Assembly: GCF_958298935.1 (NCBI RefSeq)
Contig: NC_084921.1
Coordinates: forward strand, 2,552,001 to 2,616,000
Reading direction: 5' to 3'
Source of the DNA: Phragmites australis
Lineage: Eukaryota; Streptophyta; Magnoliopsida; Poales; Poaceae
DNA: 64,000 bases
The position numbers and the translations under genes were made by a program. The notes beneath the pieces are model-generated. The model saw only the letters and a list, made by a program, of their open reading frames with translations, did no database searches and had not been told where the DNA came from. This document shows positions 46,234 to 57,800 of the stretch, piece by piece (position 1 is the first letter of the stretch; every line of letters begins with the position of its first letter).

Positions 46234-47098
46234 GAATTTCATTTTCTATGTGTAGCACTTACTTGTTACTGTATTTTGTGCATCTTCGTGGTCTGATCGC
46301 GCATATGAAATAGAAAGTGGTGTTATAGGGGGTTCTGTTCCAAAAAAGCATGTTAGTGTACCATTTTTTTTTTCTATGCTACGTGCAAGAATGAAGCATG
46401 AAAACAATTACTAACTAATGGCTAAACTTACTAATTTATGTGTTAGTGTTTCTTTCAGCTGGGATACTATTTTGATCTTTGCATGTACACATGTACGAAT
46501 GAACCATTATAATTAGTAATTTTTTGGCAGAATAGAGCAATCATGAGTAATCTTGTAAGATAGTTGCTAGAGTTTAGAAGCTAAATAGAGCTATTAAGGG
46601 TGATGTTGCAAGGCAGATGCTAGAGTTCAGAAACAGAGGCCATATATATTGTTGATCTATGTTACAGGCTACAAATCATATAAAGAATTCAGTAGTATGT
46701 AAAATGTGATTAGGTCATACCTGAGCTCTTAATAGCTGGTACATTATTTGAAGACGAAACGGAGTAGCTTTGTACATGACTTCGTGTGTGAGGTTTACGT
46801 CTTGATGACATGTATATAACTAAGTTGCATAGAAGAGAATTATACATAAACAATTACTTGGAGCTTAAGTTTGGAATATAAAGAAGAAATTTGTTATGTT
46901 TTGTAATGTTTAAGTTGTGATTCTTGGTATTGATACGCACATAATATCTATTAATTATTAATTATTTAATTAATTATAAATTCTATAATGTAAACTTCTG
47001 CATATGCATAATATTCATCGAGATTAGTTCGAAGTAATAGAATGTGTATTTGGATAATCTTAGTATAGCGATTAACAATATTTTTTCTGTAAGCGAAA

Positions 47099-47350
47099 GT
47101 TAGAAGGAAGCACAACATACCTTAGCTATGGTTAATAGCTTGTATATTTATCATTTTAAAAGAGGTAGCAACCTTTAAACATGTGTATCGTTTATGTAGT
47201 GTAATTGTTCCGATCGGTATTAAGCAAAAGTTAGAAGGAAGCACAACATACCTTAGCTATGGTCAATAGCTTGTACATTTATCATTTTAAAAGAGGCAGC
47301 AATCTTTAAACATGTGCATCGTTTATGTATTGTAATTGTTCTGATCTGTA
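47099..47350. repeat. Direct tandem duplication, 131-bp period
   Basis: TAGAAGGAAGCACAACATAC starts at 47101 and again at 47232. The units stay alike through TTTATCATTTTAAAAGAGG and CATCGTTTATGTA. It lies upstream of the RepHel start, in the 5' part of the Helitron. Confidence 0.8.
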
Positions 47351-47949
47351 TAGGCTTTCATATATATATGACATATGTTAAGGAATTCAAACGAAACAAA
47401 ATAATAAATTACAGTATCTATTATGAACATTTTTTTGAAAACGAATTTGCAACTCGTGATGTCCCGGTGGAAAATAGTGGTTACTTTAAGGTAGGAAATT
47501 CACATACATTAATTAGGTACAAAAATTGTATTAATCTGCAACACATAAATATTTATCTATGATATGTTAAATAGCCATTACCTTGATCGTTCTTTTTTCC
47601 TCTTCTCTGTTCAACCTTTCTTTTTATTTTTTCTTGCTTTTGATGTAGCTAAGTTGAAAAGCACCTGCAAAGATATAATGGTATGTTATTATCTACTGAT
47701 AATCTGTATATTGATATGATGCAGGAATCTTGAAGCAATTTGACACACATAGTTATCAGATGAAACATATAATTAAGAGATGAAATTCAGATGGATTAAT
47801 TAGTTACAGAAATTGTATTAATTTGTTAAATAGCTACTACTTTGTACCTTCTTCTTCTTCTTTTTTTCTTTGCTCTGCAAAGATATAATGATATGTTATT
47901 ATTCTCTATATTTAATATCTAAAGACCTAACACCTTTTGTTTCAGTCAG

Positions 47950-48650
47950 AGATAAATGATAATATATGCATGTGTTTCTCTAGGAAATAAAGGATACATA
48001 CATTCCAAATGTATTTTATTATTAAGTTATATGCCTCCTCATTTGCATTTTCATGTTTTTCACATTTCCTACACTTCAAATCAGCTTATCCATCTTTCAT
48101 GTTTCAGAACAACATCTCAAACGTGCTTCAGCCATTAACTGGTCATCTTCTAAATATCTCAGCCACAAAGTACAAACACCATTCTTATGCTCTGCAAGAA
48201 ATTTCTGATTTGGTTGGAACAACATTGCCCCTTAAGTGCCTTCAATATTTGTCTAGGCTTACTGACATCTTCAATCATTCTCTTTCAGAAAGTAGTCGCA
48301 GTCTAGCTTACTTCAATGGGGGAGATAAATGATATATGCATGTGTTTCTCTAGAAAATAAAGGATACATACATTCAAAATGTATTTTATTATTAAGTTAT
48401 ATGCCTGCTCATTTGCATTTTCATGATTTTCACATTTTCTATACTTCAAATCAGCTCATCCATCTTTCATGTTTCAGAACAATATCTCAAACGTGCTTCG
48501 GCCATTAACTGGTCATCTTCTAAATATCTCAGCCATAAAGTACAAACACCATTCCTATGCTCTGCAAGAAATTTCAGATTTGGTTGGAACGACATTGCCT
48601 CTTAAGTGCTGTCAATATTTTGTCTAGGCTTACTGACATCTTTATCCATT
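47950..48650 (+). pseudogene. Captured exon-like segment, duplicated in tandem (370-bp unit)
   Basis: Two copies (about 47950-48319 and 48320-48650) each contain an intron-end-like tract (TTTTCATGTTTCAG). An open stretch follows that reads NISNVLQPLTGHLLNIS, KHHSYALQEISDLVG and TTLPLKCLQYLSRL in the first copy, with the same reading in the second apart from single changes until a stop. It lies on the strand opposite to RepHel. I do not recognise the gene. The structure suggests a host exon captured by the Helitron and then duplicated. Confidence 0.5.
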
Positions 48651-48814
48651 GGAGGTATACTACTTAGATGGGGGCATGTCGGAGCTCACCTGGCCGGGAG
48701 GTCGACGCCGGGGCTCCTGATGCTCGGTGCCGGGATAGACGAAGATTCTGCAGCCGACGACTTCCTGGCTCGAGTAAGCTCTGGAGCCTATCCGATTGAT
48801 GAGCTTCGGTTGGG

Positions 48815-48831
48815 GGGGGGGGGGGGGGATG
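48815..48831. repeat. G homopolymer of about 17 bases
   Basis: An uninterrupted G run lies within a GC-rich stretch (48660-49060) near the Helitron 5' end. The exact length could be an assembly artefact. Confidence 0.7.
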
Positions 48832-49129
48832 GAGTCGCGGGGGAACTGTAGCGAGCAGCAAAGGATGAGCTTCCGAGCGGTCTGAGCGAGCGGAACGACT
48901 GAACTGAAGCGCGTGCGAACAGAAGCTGCGAGCGTGCGGTTTTTTCTATTGGTGTCTGGCGTGGGTTGACGGGATTCATCGAGCTTTCTCGACACTCGGC
49001 GGACCGAGCTCTCGTTGCAGGAGAACACAGGCTCTGGGGCCCTCAGCGTCTGGAGCTAGCTTCCCGTTTCGCTGACGCGCGTTGCTTCATGGCCTTCCGC
49101 GAGATTTCTAGATACGCGCCGATCTGAGC

Positions 49130-49265
49130 ACCTTTCCACGCCTGCGCTGCTCTCAAGCCCCGTCTGGCAGTGGATGAACATGGCAGCACAGGACCAGCAC
49201 ACCTCCACGCCTGCGCTGTTCTCGGGCCCCGTCTGGCAGCGGATGAACATGGCAGCACAGAACCA
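49130..49265. repeat. Direct duplication near the Helitron 5' end (~65-bp unit)
   Basis: CACGCCTGCGCTG, CCCCGTCTGGCAG and GGATGAACATGGCAGCACAG recur at about 49137 and 49206. The units are GC-rich and possibly derived from a captured gene; both sit within 180 bp of the proposed 5' terminus. Confidence 0.75.
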
Positions 49266-49315
49266 GGCGCGCTGAGAGTGCTCCATTTCTTCCGCGCTTA
49301 GTATATGAATATTGA

Positions 49316-49858
49316 TACTGTAGGAGGCAAATAATTGGGCTACTCATGCGATGCATCAATTAGGCCGGATTGGGCTATGTTCTAGCCCAGCGTTATGGGT
49401 CCGGGCCAAAATTTGGCCAGCACTAGGCCCACTACAACTTGTGCCATGAATATGTTCTTCATATGTTAGGGCCCGATGGAAAATCTAAGACGCAAAATAA
49501 GATGCTGCCATAAGTGGCAAAAGACCTCCCTTTCAGATTACAAAAGGTGAGACTAGAGCTCACTGGGTTTCCGAATAACAGAGAACAGAGGACATGGGCA
49601 AGTTTTTTGTTCTTGATGAAACAGAGGGCATGGACGAGTCCTTATTCCGAATGAAAGTCTGAACCCAGTCGATCCATAGACATCACTACGAGCGATACAT
49701 ACCATACACACAGACATCATTCTCTGCTTGACGCAGGTGAATTAAGCTTTACAGGTTCGCACCTTGTGCATCTCCTAACGTTAGCACTGCTACTGCAACA
49801 TCTGCTTGTGCTACAACAGGCGCTCCTCAGGCTCCTGTCCCGAGCAGAGAGCAACGTG
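49316..49858. other. Between Helitron 5' end and the RDR stop codon (presumed RDR 3' UTR and flank)
   Basis: No coding content is seen. The Helitron inserted about 540 bp downstream of the RDR stop codon, so it could lie in or just beyond the 3' UTR. I see no clear poly(A) signal. Confidence 0.4.
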
Positions 49859-51534
49859 CTACGCGCGATTCTTCCTGAGAGCATCGGCCACGACCGGGAG
49901 CGAGCAGAGCACCGTGTCGCCGCCGCGCTGCCGCGCGTACAACTGGCACAGCGCGCGGCCCGCCACCTTCCACGCGAAGCCGCACTTGCCGACCTCGTTG
50001 CGAGGCAGCGCGTGCTCGTACACCACCTGGTACACCGCGCAGGCCTCGTTGAACAGATCCGAGCGGCTCCTTGGGCTCTCTTCGAACTCCTCGGCGTGGT
50101 ACAACGTCTGCAAGCTCACGAGCAGGACATCTCAGAATGCTAGCTCTTCCGTTTTTAACAAAGAAGGTGGGATCCTTAATTTACTTACCCGCTTATGCTT
50201 TTGGTAGAGTTCTCGGAACTTGATGTTCTTTTCTTCCTTGTTTTCTTGCTTGCAGAGTGAAGAGCTCTCATTCAAGTATTCGCGATAAAGATATGTCCAA
50301 CGGCGCTTGTATTCTTCAGATACTCCTTCCTTTGTAAAGCATTCGAGGGGCTGTATATCTGATAAACAAAATTGGTATTGGAAAAATTCATACATTCAAC
50401 CAAGTCTGAGAAAATTTCTGGGCTATTTGGAATGCAAGAGGAGTTTTCATACATAACCACAAGCCAAAAGGATTTAGTCAGCTATGTGCATAATGTGAGA
50501 TGTCTAGACCTAGCCAGTTGAGCATGATGCTCTGACATGATATTTGGACAATTTATATGATCAATGGAAATCATTATTGGATTCAAGCTTTTGCGGAGAA
50601 TATCTAATCCCTGAAACTCATTGTCGCGTGATGATGAGGAAAATATTCTTACGTGAAACTACTTAATTCCGTGACTGGTACCCATATATGTGCTATCAGT
50701 AAATGATCCCTCAAAATATAAATTATAAGTAAGCTAGGCAAATATGCTATACGTAAAAGAGAGTACACGAGACAACAAGAAATAACAACTTACTGATTGG
50801 AGGTGCAGTTTCAGACTGTTGTGAAATCGCTTCATCGTAGATCTTGCCCAGCACGGATGTTGAATGGTAGGAAGGTTCCCGTTCCAAGAAGTGTGGGTAC
50901 TTCTTGACCATCAGATGCTCAGGAATATTGATCTATTTGGAAGATAAGGCCTTGAGTTAAAAGCAGAACACATATTCATTTTCTTAGGTCTAAAGCCTAC
51001 GACAGAGCCAGAGCCTCGAAGTTGTCCAGCAGCGGGCGGAAGAAGCCGACGAGCCGACGAGCGACGACTGCTCGGGGTCGGGGAACCGGGAGGGAGACCC
51101 GCCGTCGCGCGGCGGCCGGCCGGTCGGGGCGGCTGTAGGTGAGCTAGGGGCCTGGGGTCTGGGGAGGAGCCGAGGAGGGCACGCGACTGAATCGAGTCAG
51201 TTCGACTGATCCTGCTCGAGTGCTTGGCTGGGCTTAAGGTGATTTACTGAATGTCTGAACTTCGAATGCTAATTTCTAGTGGCATTTGAAACTTGGAAGT
51301 GGGCAGTGCAAATGCGTTTTATGTTCATCGATAAATATTCAGATTTTGTTCATTGGTGATGTTCTGGCAATGTAGCCACTCATTTGGTAGAATACGACCA
51401 GCTATGTGGTATGCGGATTTTTCCACAGTGGCCAGTGGTGATTATAATTTGCTCGAGCTATGATTGTTCAGTTTTGAATTGTCCTCATGACCTCATGTCT
51501 TAAGTGCAGTATTTGGTAATTGACTCTTAAAATA

Positions 51535-51985
51535 TCATTACTGATGTGTAGGACATCAATAATGAAGAGATTTTTCAAATCAATTTCTTTGAGTAGCCAA
51601 TCTACGGGGGAGAGTGGAATAGGTGATGCAAAAAATGAAGCAATAATGCCCACTCCTGCACCTCCTCCTAGACCTCCTTCACCTATTGTTGTAACATGGC
51701 CCCTCTTCTGCAGCTGCTCGGACAGAATTCAGAGGTAATAATGAATTTAATCAAGATTTTATTGTTGCCAATCGATTACCTCTTAATATAATAGATGAAT
51801 TTCATCCTTTGCTTATTTTGCAGGTTCATATTTTTATGTTGCCTTTTGTGGGGAATTAAGATGTTCGCTTCATTATTGAGGTATTCTTCTCAACTTAGAC
51901 TCCCCCCTAGTTCAAATTTGGTCTTGGATCCGCCACTGTTTTCTTGCACACAACTTTCTTACAAAGGATGCCAAAACATATAACC
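51535..51985 (+). pseudogene. Possible TTF-type hAT-like transposase start, in an RDR intron
   Basis: MKRFFKSISLSSQ followed by a Pro-rich stretch (PTPAPPPRPPSP) resembles the N-terminus of TTF-finger hAT-derived proteins. CTTGGATCCGCCACTG near 51925 is a phrase seen at the ends of such repeats. The GC-rich stretch at 51000-51230 may be its leader. Ends are not defined. Confidence 0.35.
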
Positions 51986-53469
51986 AAAATTTGAACACAT
52001 AGTTATCTCTTTCTTTTCTGATTTGTACTTATATTATTTCATCTGCATTGTTTCAGTCAGACTTGTGCATCTCCCATTCTTTTACGTCAAAGAATTATCA
52101 CACACAAAAGTGTTAAGAAAATAACTCAATATGAACAAATATGTAATAACCATTACTTTTCACTTTGACTTATTGAAATGCATAAAGAGAAGCAGCCGGG
52201 TTTATTAAGTACTTGGATCATAGCAAATCCACTTACCAATACTAGCTGAAATATAGTAAATTACATCAGCCGTTCATTAATCTGCATTTTAATCTGAAAG
52301 GTCCTCAACTTACTTGTTGGTTAGGTAAGCCATCTCATCAGTTAATTACCAAACTTTAATATGGCAATGCAATTCCGGTTTATTTATTCAATTAGCCATT
52401 GTTTTGTAAAACATTTATGCTATGATACCTAGTGTCTCTGCAACTGGTGCCCAAATACCTAGAGTTCTCTGCAACTTACACTTAAATCGAATTATCTAGG
52501 CTAGCATGCCAAGAAGTATGTTACTCAATCGGAACCCTAATGTTGCAGAATACTTTGGAATGTCAGCACAGTATTGTATCCAACTTGGATCCTAACAAAG
52601 CAAGCATCCTCGTGTTTGTTGTGACATCAATATGGCCACAATTATATGTGGTTAGTTCAACCAGTATGTGGTAGACAAAAGTGGCAGAGTAAAGCATTGG
52701 GAGGCACAAAATTAAATTGCAAGATTATGTACCCAATTAGCATGAAAATTGGAGCACATGGGATTAAGATAGCATTTAGCAATATCTGGAATTCTCTGAA
52801 CTAATGTCACCGCACAATCATAGGATAGGGAAAAAACTAAAACCTTATCTCTATCATCTAATGTAGAAGTATAAGTGAATTGCTCACATTTTCTCATCAA
52901 CTTAGACTTTTAGGTGACCTTGGCATCAGAGCTAGAGGCCTCGAGTTTGAGTCTTGATAGGCACAATTAAACAAAAAATGCCCATATTTCCCTATTAGCT
53001 TAGACTTTTGAGTGAACTGTATGGTGCATGCACCTTAATATTTAATGCACATGGAATGACAAACCCATACCAATAAGTTCCTAAGAACTTGTTGAGAACA
53101 ATAACTAACTAGTGGAACACACTTACTTGCATCCTATTCATAAGGTTTTGGTTTACCATTTTGGATGGTTAACAACATACCAAATATTGGTAGCCCATGG
53201 AAAGTAAAAGAGAATGGCTGAACTATAGAACATATGAGCTCGGGATTGAAAATAACCTTGTTCCCTGTCTTTGGAGCATCCAAAGCCAAATAGTATATGT
53301 CAACCAACACAAGCATCTTAGCTTTTATTGATTCCTTTTCACCCTCAGAAACTCCACATGTCAGAAGGCGATCCATAAATGTTAACCAACAATTTGCAGC
53401 TGTACCCAGAACATAACTGAATGGCAGAAAACAAAAAAGGGTCAATTTGACTGCATAAATTACTCCAAT

Positions 53470-53590
53470 GAAGTGCATTTGAGGATTTGCCGCTCTATTG
53501 TCTCACTGACATGTGGCGCTAGCACCCACATGTCAATGAGACATCGAGTGGAAAAGTCTGAAATGCTGATCCTCAAATTTCCCATAAAGG
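53470..53590. repeat. Inverted-repeat MITE-like segment
   Basis: ATTTGAGGAT (53479) pairs with ATCCTCAAAT (53569), and TCTCACTGACATGTGG pairs with CCACATGTCAATGAGA with a short loop. It directly abuts the acceptor of the RDR exon at 53416. The class is unclear. Confidence 0.55.
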
Positions 53591-53637
53591 GAATGGTCAC
53601 AGAAAAGCAAGATAACTATAACATTCTGCTCAGACCA

Positions 53638-53760
53638 TATGTATGATTTTAGCTAGAATACCCACTACTTTCTTGAATGAGGAAATCAGATCTGATGTCC
53701 ATATATATGTATGATTTTAGCTAGAATACCCACTACTTTCTTGAATGAGGAAATCACACT
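53638..53760. repeat. Direct duplication, ~68-bp period
   Basis: TATGTATGATTTTAGCTAGA and the following ~30 bases through GAATGAGGAAATCA occur twice, identically, with a short spacer. The identity indicates a recent tandem duplication in the RDR intron. Confidence 0.85.
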
Positions 53761-53875
53761 GTACCAGTTTTATAAAACTCAATAGTCAATAATTTATTCC
53801 TACCAAGTGGCCCTCGAAACTTAGATTCTACAATTGAACTGTCTAATAAAATTTATAAGGTGAGAAGAGACTTTG

Positions 53876-54201
53876 TGTTACGTACAGGAATTATCGTGCG
53901 CACCTACTGTTCACCGCATGAACAGTAATCATGGTACTGTAGCACAAAATCAGATTAGTTAGAGTAGTTATTAGGGATCAGCTCAGATTAGATTAGTTAG
54001 AGATGAGATCTATTAGTTAGTCTTAAAGATAAAATTTGTTAGTTTAGATCGTTAAGATCTAGCTCCTATATAAAAAAGGGCACAACATTCATTGTAATCA
54101 AGCAAAGAAGAAATAATCTAAATCTACCCAATCTATAGTCTAATCCATCCCATAGCAACCGACACTGTCTGGCTATCCTCTCGGCGGTGTTTACCCTAAC
54201 A
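53876..54201 (+). mobile_element. Solo LTR, copia-type (326 bp, TSD CTTTG)
   Basis: It starts TGTTACGTACAGG and ends TTACCCTAACA. CTTTG is present on both sides (53871-53875, 54202-54206). A TATA region (CTATATAAAAAAGGG) lies near 54065. It sits in the 7.3-kb RDR intron; no internal region remains. Confidence 0.9.
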
Positions 54202-54876
54202 CTTTGAATATGCCAATATTCCTCTTTTCTGTTCTTTTTATAAAGTTCCTGTGTTGTGACTACACAGGCCCTTTATGTCTGTATTTTTTGACAAGGAAAT
54301 AGTAGGGGAGGCACTAGCAGTCAATCATCACTACTACACAATATATATTGAATTCCATCATGGATTCCTGTGGCAGTTAGAGAATCCCACATGCGGCAGA
54401 GATAATATCTACAAGGTGGTTAACAAATTTCCAATTGAAAGGTTTTTGGGGAATTAATGTTTGTTCTGTTGTGGTTCCTGCTATTCTCACAAAATTGTTT
54501 TGGCAAAATCTGAAATGTTTTGCCTCTATCATTAGCTCGGGTAGTCCCCGTTTCAGGTGTTTCAGTCACCTTTCGTCCCTCTCTTGATTTTTCCACGAGG
54601 ACTTAAGTTCATTTATCTTCTTCTCAATCTCCGTTCTTCTTAAGCTTGATAATGGATTTCAAAAGAAGAAAAAAAAGCAATTTTGCTTTCTTTTCTTTTT
54701 TGTCCTCTATTTCAATGAAAGCTCCTCCTACTACTGCTCCTTATCTTTCTCACTCGTTGTTTCGCTGGTCTTTTAGGGATTCCCTCAAATAAGGGATTCC
54801 CTCTATTGAGGGATCCAGCTGCTAAGAGGGTCCGAGCCATAACTGATTGATGTGACCGTAGCGGCGATGCTTCCGT

Positions 54877-57800
54877 CCATGGTTATCATGGCGTCACCAT
54901 ATCGTCGCCATAACGACGATATGGTGGCGTGGCGGTATTTTGGGTCTCGCCACAGTGACGCCACGGCGTCGGCATCTATGGCGTCTGCCATATCGGCATG
55001 GCGTCGCTATGGCGTTGCAATGGCGTAGTTTGGCGTCCAGAGGCATGTGGTGGGCGCCATAAAATCCAACGGAGGGGATTAGAAGGGTCCGAGAGTTCCA
55101 GACCTAGACATCTGTTCCGCACTCTATCGACCCGCTAGACATCTGCACTTTACAGCGGCGTCGCCTCCACCTCCGCCGGATTTTCGCCGGCACCTCCACC
55201 TCCGCCGACTCCGCTTCCGCCGCCTCCACCCTCTGCTCTGGCCGCCCTTCGCCTGGAAGCCCTCCTTGCCCCTCTGCTCGGAAGCCCTCCTTGCCCCTCC
55301 GCTCGGAAGCCCTCCGTGCCCCTCCGCCCGGAAGTCCTCTGCTCCGGCCGCCCATCGCCTGGACTTCCTCTGCTGCTCCTCCCCGGGTATGTTGCTCGTC
55401 GCCCCTCTGCTCTCCTCTCTGATGTAATGCAGTGTGCTGAGTTGCAGTCGCCCATCACCCCTCTTCTCTCCTCTCTTAGTTTTCCCTTTGCACTGCTCCC
55501 CTTTGCTCCGCACTTCTATCAGCATGGTTCCAGAATATAGAGTCAGGCACTCAGGCTCTTGTGAAGTGCAAAGGGAAAACTAAGATTCTGTACAAGTGCG
55601 CCCTTTCAAATACCAATGCAATTTAATATTTATGAAAAAACAATCAAGAGTTAAATACCTTCACAGAGATATAGATCAGTCACAAACAGAACTTCGAAAA
55701 TCATACAATGTATATTGCAGTGATGCGTTCATGACACCAGGAAGTGATGCCTAAACGTACAAGCGAATATAATGGTATTCACATGATTCTCTAGAGCATT
55801 TCGATCTTACAGCGTCCTGAGTCTTCAGAGTATGCTATTCGTTATTCAAATCTGGCATCGCAAAGTATTTATATTATGATATTGTGTAACTGTCGACTGA
55901 TGTAAAGGAAATATTATGAACTTGCTAGCAATATGCAAAGGAAATAGGAACACTTCAAAGTTAAAGTGCTAAGTGTCGACTGCTCTAGCCTCTAGCTGTT
56001 GCATTGCATATTGGCATATTGCTCTAGTTGCTGAAGTGTTAAATGCCAATGCCAACTGATTCTAAGTTGTTGCCACTTTTTTTCAGAACATGGCTACTCA
56101 AGGGACTAGAAGTGCGGAGGCCTCAGACGCCGCATCAAAGTATGATCCAAAGACTGATCCAAAGCGGAAGCCAGAAAGGTCAAATGATCCTGGATGGAAA
56201 TATGCATTTTGGCCGACTATTGATGATAGAGATCTCTTGCAGTGTTGTTTGTGTGATAGAACTGTAACTGGAGGAATTATAAGGCTCAAGGAGCATCTTG
56301 TGGGTGGTTATGGAGATATTCTGAAGTGTGGCAAAACCACACCAGCTATCGCTCGAGAGATGCAAGCTGCTTTGAAGGGCAAGAAGAGACCACTTCTGCT
56401 TGATGATGAAGGAGGGCTTCAAGGAGAAGATGATGATGTGATTGATGTGACAGAGGAGTCCCAAGATGTTTCTAGAAGCATTGTGCATCCTAGTTCAAGG
56501 ACAACTGCCAAAAGGAAACAATCTACCTTTTTGAAGTTTAGTGCACCAAAAGAGCCCAACACAAAGTCAGTCGGTTCAATGCTTAGGAGAACTCCAAAAG
56601 AGGTTATGGAAGAAAGACATTTGAAGGGTCCTTAGATCAGTATCCAAGCTAGCATGAGGATAAAAGAAGAAAGAGATGCTGTCAACTTGGAGTAGGTCAG
56701 GTTCTTTTATGAGTGTGGCATACCATTCAATGCCGCAAATTCTAGGCAATTTGAGATTGCTATAGAGGTCACTGCACAATATGGTTGTAGGTACAAGCCT
56801 CCTACCTACCATGAGCTTAAGGAGTCATTGCTCGAGAAGGTTGTTAAGGAGACAGATGATTTGAGGAAGAGCCATGAGGATGCATGAAAGCAATATGGCT
56901 GCACATTAATGTCAGATGGATGGACGGATAGGAGAGGGCACCATTTGATCAACTTCGGGGACTTTCTTCTTAGAGTCGATTGATGCATCAAGTGAAGTTC
57001 ATGATCAAGTGATGCTAGCTGATTTGTTAGAGAAGAGAATAAGCGACATTGGCGTAGATAAAGTTGTGCAAGTTGTCACTGACAATGGGGCTAACTATAA
57101 GGCAACGGGCAAGCTTCTCATGGAGAGGTTTCCTACGCTTTATTGGACACCTTATGCTGCACATTGCTTGGATCTTATGTTGGAAGATGTTGGAAGTTGA
57201 AGGCATTCAAGAAGCCTATCTCACGTGCCCGGCATGTGACTACTTTCATCTATAGGCATGGAAGACTTCTTAGTGCAATGAGGGAGAAGACAGGTGGTAG
57301 GGATCTTGTGAGACCAGCAGCAACTCGATTTGCTACAACATTTCTCACCTTGCAAAGTTTGCACAAGCACAGAGATGCACTGAGATATCTGTTTACCTCT
57401 GATGATTGGACGAGTTGCAAACTAGCAAAGAGTTGCAAACTAGCAAAGACTGAGGCCGGAAAAAAAGTGTATGATATTGTGCTTTCTAGGGAGTTTTGGA
57501 GCTCTGTTGAGGATTGCCTTAGAGCTTCTCTACCACTTATCATTGTGTTGAGGGTGGTTGATGGTGATGAGAGGCCTGCCATGCCAGAGGTTGCTTCTCT
57601 CATGAATCATGCAAAAGAGAGGATAAATGTTGCCTTTTGTACTGAAAACAAGAGAAGCTTGCTCAATAAGATCTTACAAATTATTGAGGATCGTTGGGAT
57701 AGGCAAATGGACACCTCACTCTATGGTGCTGCCCTTCTTTTGAACCCAGGAAAATTCTATGCCATCCAAAAATAGAATGATGAATATATTGGGCACATAA

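Larger units (their letters stand above)
41137..46811 (-). pseudogene. Helitron RepHel gene (Rep/HUH plus PIF1-like helicase), one in-frame stop
   Basis: ATG at 46811 opens MSSRRKPHTRSHVQSYS. Exons traced by splice sites are 46811-46721, about 46337-46265, about 46112-46022, about 45915-45836, 45712-44334, 44151-42616 and 42518-41137. The Rep part holds the Helitron N-terminal domain, the HUH-type motif (KRGLPHSHILTWL) and KYLFKYVMKGPD, the region of the catalytic tyrosines. The helicase has GFGGTGKTFLWN (Walker A), DEAPMAHR (Walker B), GGDFRQVLPVV and LCYGLTINKCQGQT. Only one break is seen: TAG at 42282-42280 just before DEAPM, where Trp is usual. The enzyme would nick and unwind DNA for rolling-circle transposition. 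Confidence 0.85.
34972..49315 (-). mobile_element. Autonomous-type Helitron (~14.3 kb) with RepHel and RPA genes
   Basis: On the minus strand the 3' end reads ...CTGTCTAG, with CTAG at 34975-34972 and a GCGC-stem hairpin (AAGCGCAGCAACGCGCGCAA) about ten bases before it. The flanking base is T on -, as required. The proposed 5' end is TCAATATTCATATACTAAGC starting at 49315, preceded by A on -, so the element sits between A and T. The 3' end is strong; the 5' end is inferred from the TC start, the A/T target and the TACTAAGCGCGG wording common near Helitron 5' ends. RepHel and RPA lie on the same strand inside it. Confidence 0.7.

Noticed and set aside
48606..48851. Possible gene at the GC-rich Helitron end
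   Set aside because: The frame runs through a 17-G homopolymer and has no recognisable content; it is treated as possible captured DNA only.
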